Shown here piece after piece: positions 5,248 to 5,828 of a stretch of 5,828 nucleotides of DNA. This stretch comes from Candidatus Zixiibacteriota bacterium (GTDB taxonomy: Bacteria > Zixibacteria > MSB-5A5 > GN15 > FEB-12). The notes under the pieces were generated by a model. That model was not told the DNA's origin. It was given only the letters and a program-made list of their open reading frames with translations, and did not search any database. Both the position numbers and the translations under genes were made by a program. The stretch's first letter is position 1. Every line of letters starts with the position of its first letter. Where the stretch lies: the NCBI GenBank assembly GCA_029932795.1, contig JAOZPL010000136.1, positions 1-5,828 on the forward strand, given 5' to 3'.

Positions 5248-5828
5248 TTGACCTGCCAAACACGGAAGTTATCCCTGCCCCTGATTATTGCCGTCACGCT
5301 GATGATGGCTTTTGGCTGTTCCGATGATGAACCAACGTCACCGAATATGCCGATCCTTTCACTTTCTCAGGACAGTCTTTTATTCACCGCTGTGGCCGGA
5401 GGTTCAAATCCTCCAGTGCAGAAAGTAATTGTCAGGAACGTCGGTTTCGGCAGCATAACCACGGAAGCAATCTCACCAACAGGCTGGATAGCGGTGACAA
5501 CTTTACACGGCGCCGACGCCGACACGATTCTTGTGACCGTCTGGACGGGCGCGGTCACGGCGGGCACTCATATTGACTCGGTAGAGGTCAGAGCAGATGA
5601 AACCGGCAACTCACCGCAATTCATCAAGGTCACCTTCAGCGTCTACGAAGCAATAGACATCGAGCCGGCCTCACTTGTATTTTCAGCTCTTTCAGGCAGC
5701 GAGAATCCGGATACACAGTACTTCGAGGTCATAAACCGGGGAGGTGGCTTCATGACTTACTCGGCATACAAGTCAGCAAGCTGGCTCACTCTTACTAAGA
5801 CCACGGGCAATGCTCCCGACACCGTGGT
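5248..5828 (+). CDS. lipoprotein with tandem BACON-like domains (3' end outside window)
   Basis: The first 193 codons of an open frame that continues past the right edge. The protein begins with a positively charged segment (Arg6, Lys7), a hydrophobic core at about 8-22 and Cys24 in AFGC, a slightly atypical lipobox, so it is probably an envelope or surface lipoprotein. One immunoglobulin-like BACON-type repeat follows at about 36-133 (SLLFTAVAGGSNPPVQKVIV at 43-62, then W80 and a GTHIDSVEV strand at 106-114). The start of a second lies at about 136-193 (PASLVFSALSGSENPDTQYF at 140-159, then SWLTL at 178-182). BACON domains are beta-sandwich modules often found in Bacteroidetes extracellular proteins and are thought to bind carbohydrate or mucin or serve as spacers. 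Any catalytic or anchoring domain would lie downstream. TTG 5248 is chosen over GTG 5239 because of the GAGAGG spacing; a stop at 5224-5226 limits the frame upstream. I found no convincing promoter. Confidence 0.75.
   Translation, partial: MTCQTRKLSLPLIIAVTLMMAFGCSDDEPTSPNMPILSLSQDSLLFTAVAGGSNPPVQKVIVRNVGFGSITTEAISPTGWIAVTTLHGADADTILVTVWTGAVTAGTHIDSVEVRADETGNSPQFIKVTFSVYEAIDIEPASLVFSALSGSENPDTQYFEVINRGGGFMTYSAYKSASWLTLTKTTGNAPDTV

Overview
The window looks like chromosomal DNA from a Gram-negative bacterium of moderate GC content. An LpxH-type lipid A enzyme implies an outer membrane. Two proteins carry lipoprotein-like signal peptides, and one of these has tandem BACON-like domains, which are common in the Bacteroidetes/FCB group. 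Bacteroidetes seldom carry HD-GYP proteins, so an uncultivated FCB-group or deltaproteobacteria-like lineage is my best guess. This is inference from family content only.

Layout. At the left edge (1-126, minus) there is a possible 5' fragment of an unrecognised gene with a very good ribosome binding site. Its start codon lies almost back to back with that of a plus-strand, apparently solitary beta-class N6-adenine DNA methyltransferase (130-1107). The methyltransferase runs convergently into, and overlaps by 23 bp, the first of four minus-strand genes. In transcription order these are an unrecognised Tyr-rich 206-aa helical protein (4493-3873), an HD-GYP cyclic-di-GMP phosphodiesterase-like protein (3692-2709), a DUF3365 single-heme lipoprotein (2566-1910) and an LpxH-type UDP-2,3-diacylglucosamine hydrolase (1804-1085). 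The gaps of 105 to 180 bp argue against a tightly coupled operon. The heme lipoprotein has its own plausible promoter with an overlapping near-perfect 12-bp direct repeat.

From 4494 to 4873 there is a divergent intergenic region holding an isolated, near-ideal Shine-Dalgarno sequence in a small hairpin with no ATG/GTG/TTG start behind it. It is followed by a 69-codon ORF (4874-5083, plus) encoding a protein with a very basic N-terminal two thirds and an acidic tail. After a 13-bp GC palindrome (5132-5144) begins a plus-strand lipoprotein gene (TTG at 5248, GTG at 5239 possible) with one BACON-like domain and the start of a second. It runs off the right edge.

Functionally the minus-strand set suggests envelope and signalling housekeeping: lipid A synthesis, a heme sensor-type lipoprotein and c-di-GMP turnover. 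The methyltransferase, the short basic protein and the BACON lipoprotein look like more variable content. I see no CRISPR array, tRNA, rRNA, integrase or insertion sequence. The best candidates for something undescribed are the 206-aa protein beside the HD-GYP gene, the charge-split small protein, the orphan Shine-Dalgarno hairpin and the direct repeat at the heme-lipoprotein promoter.
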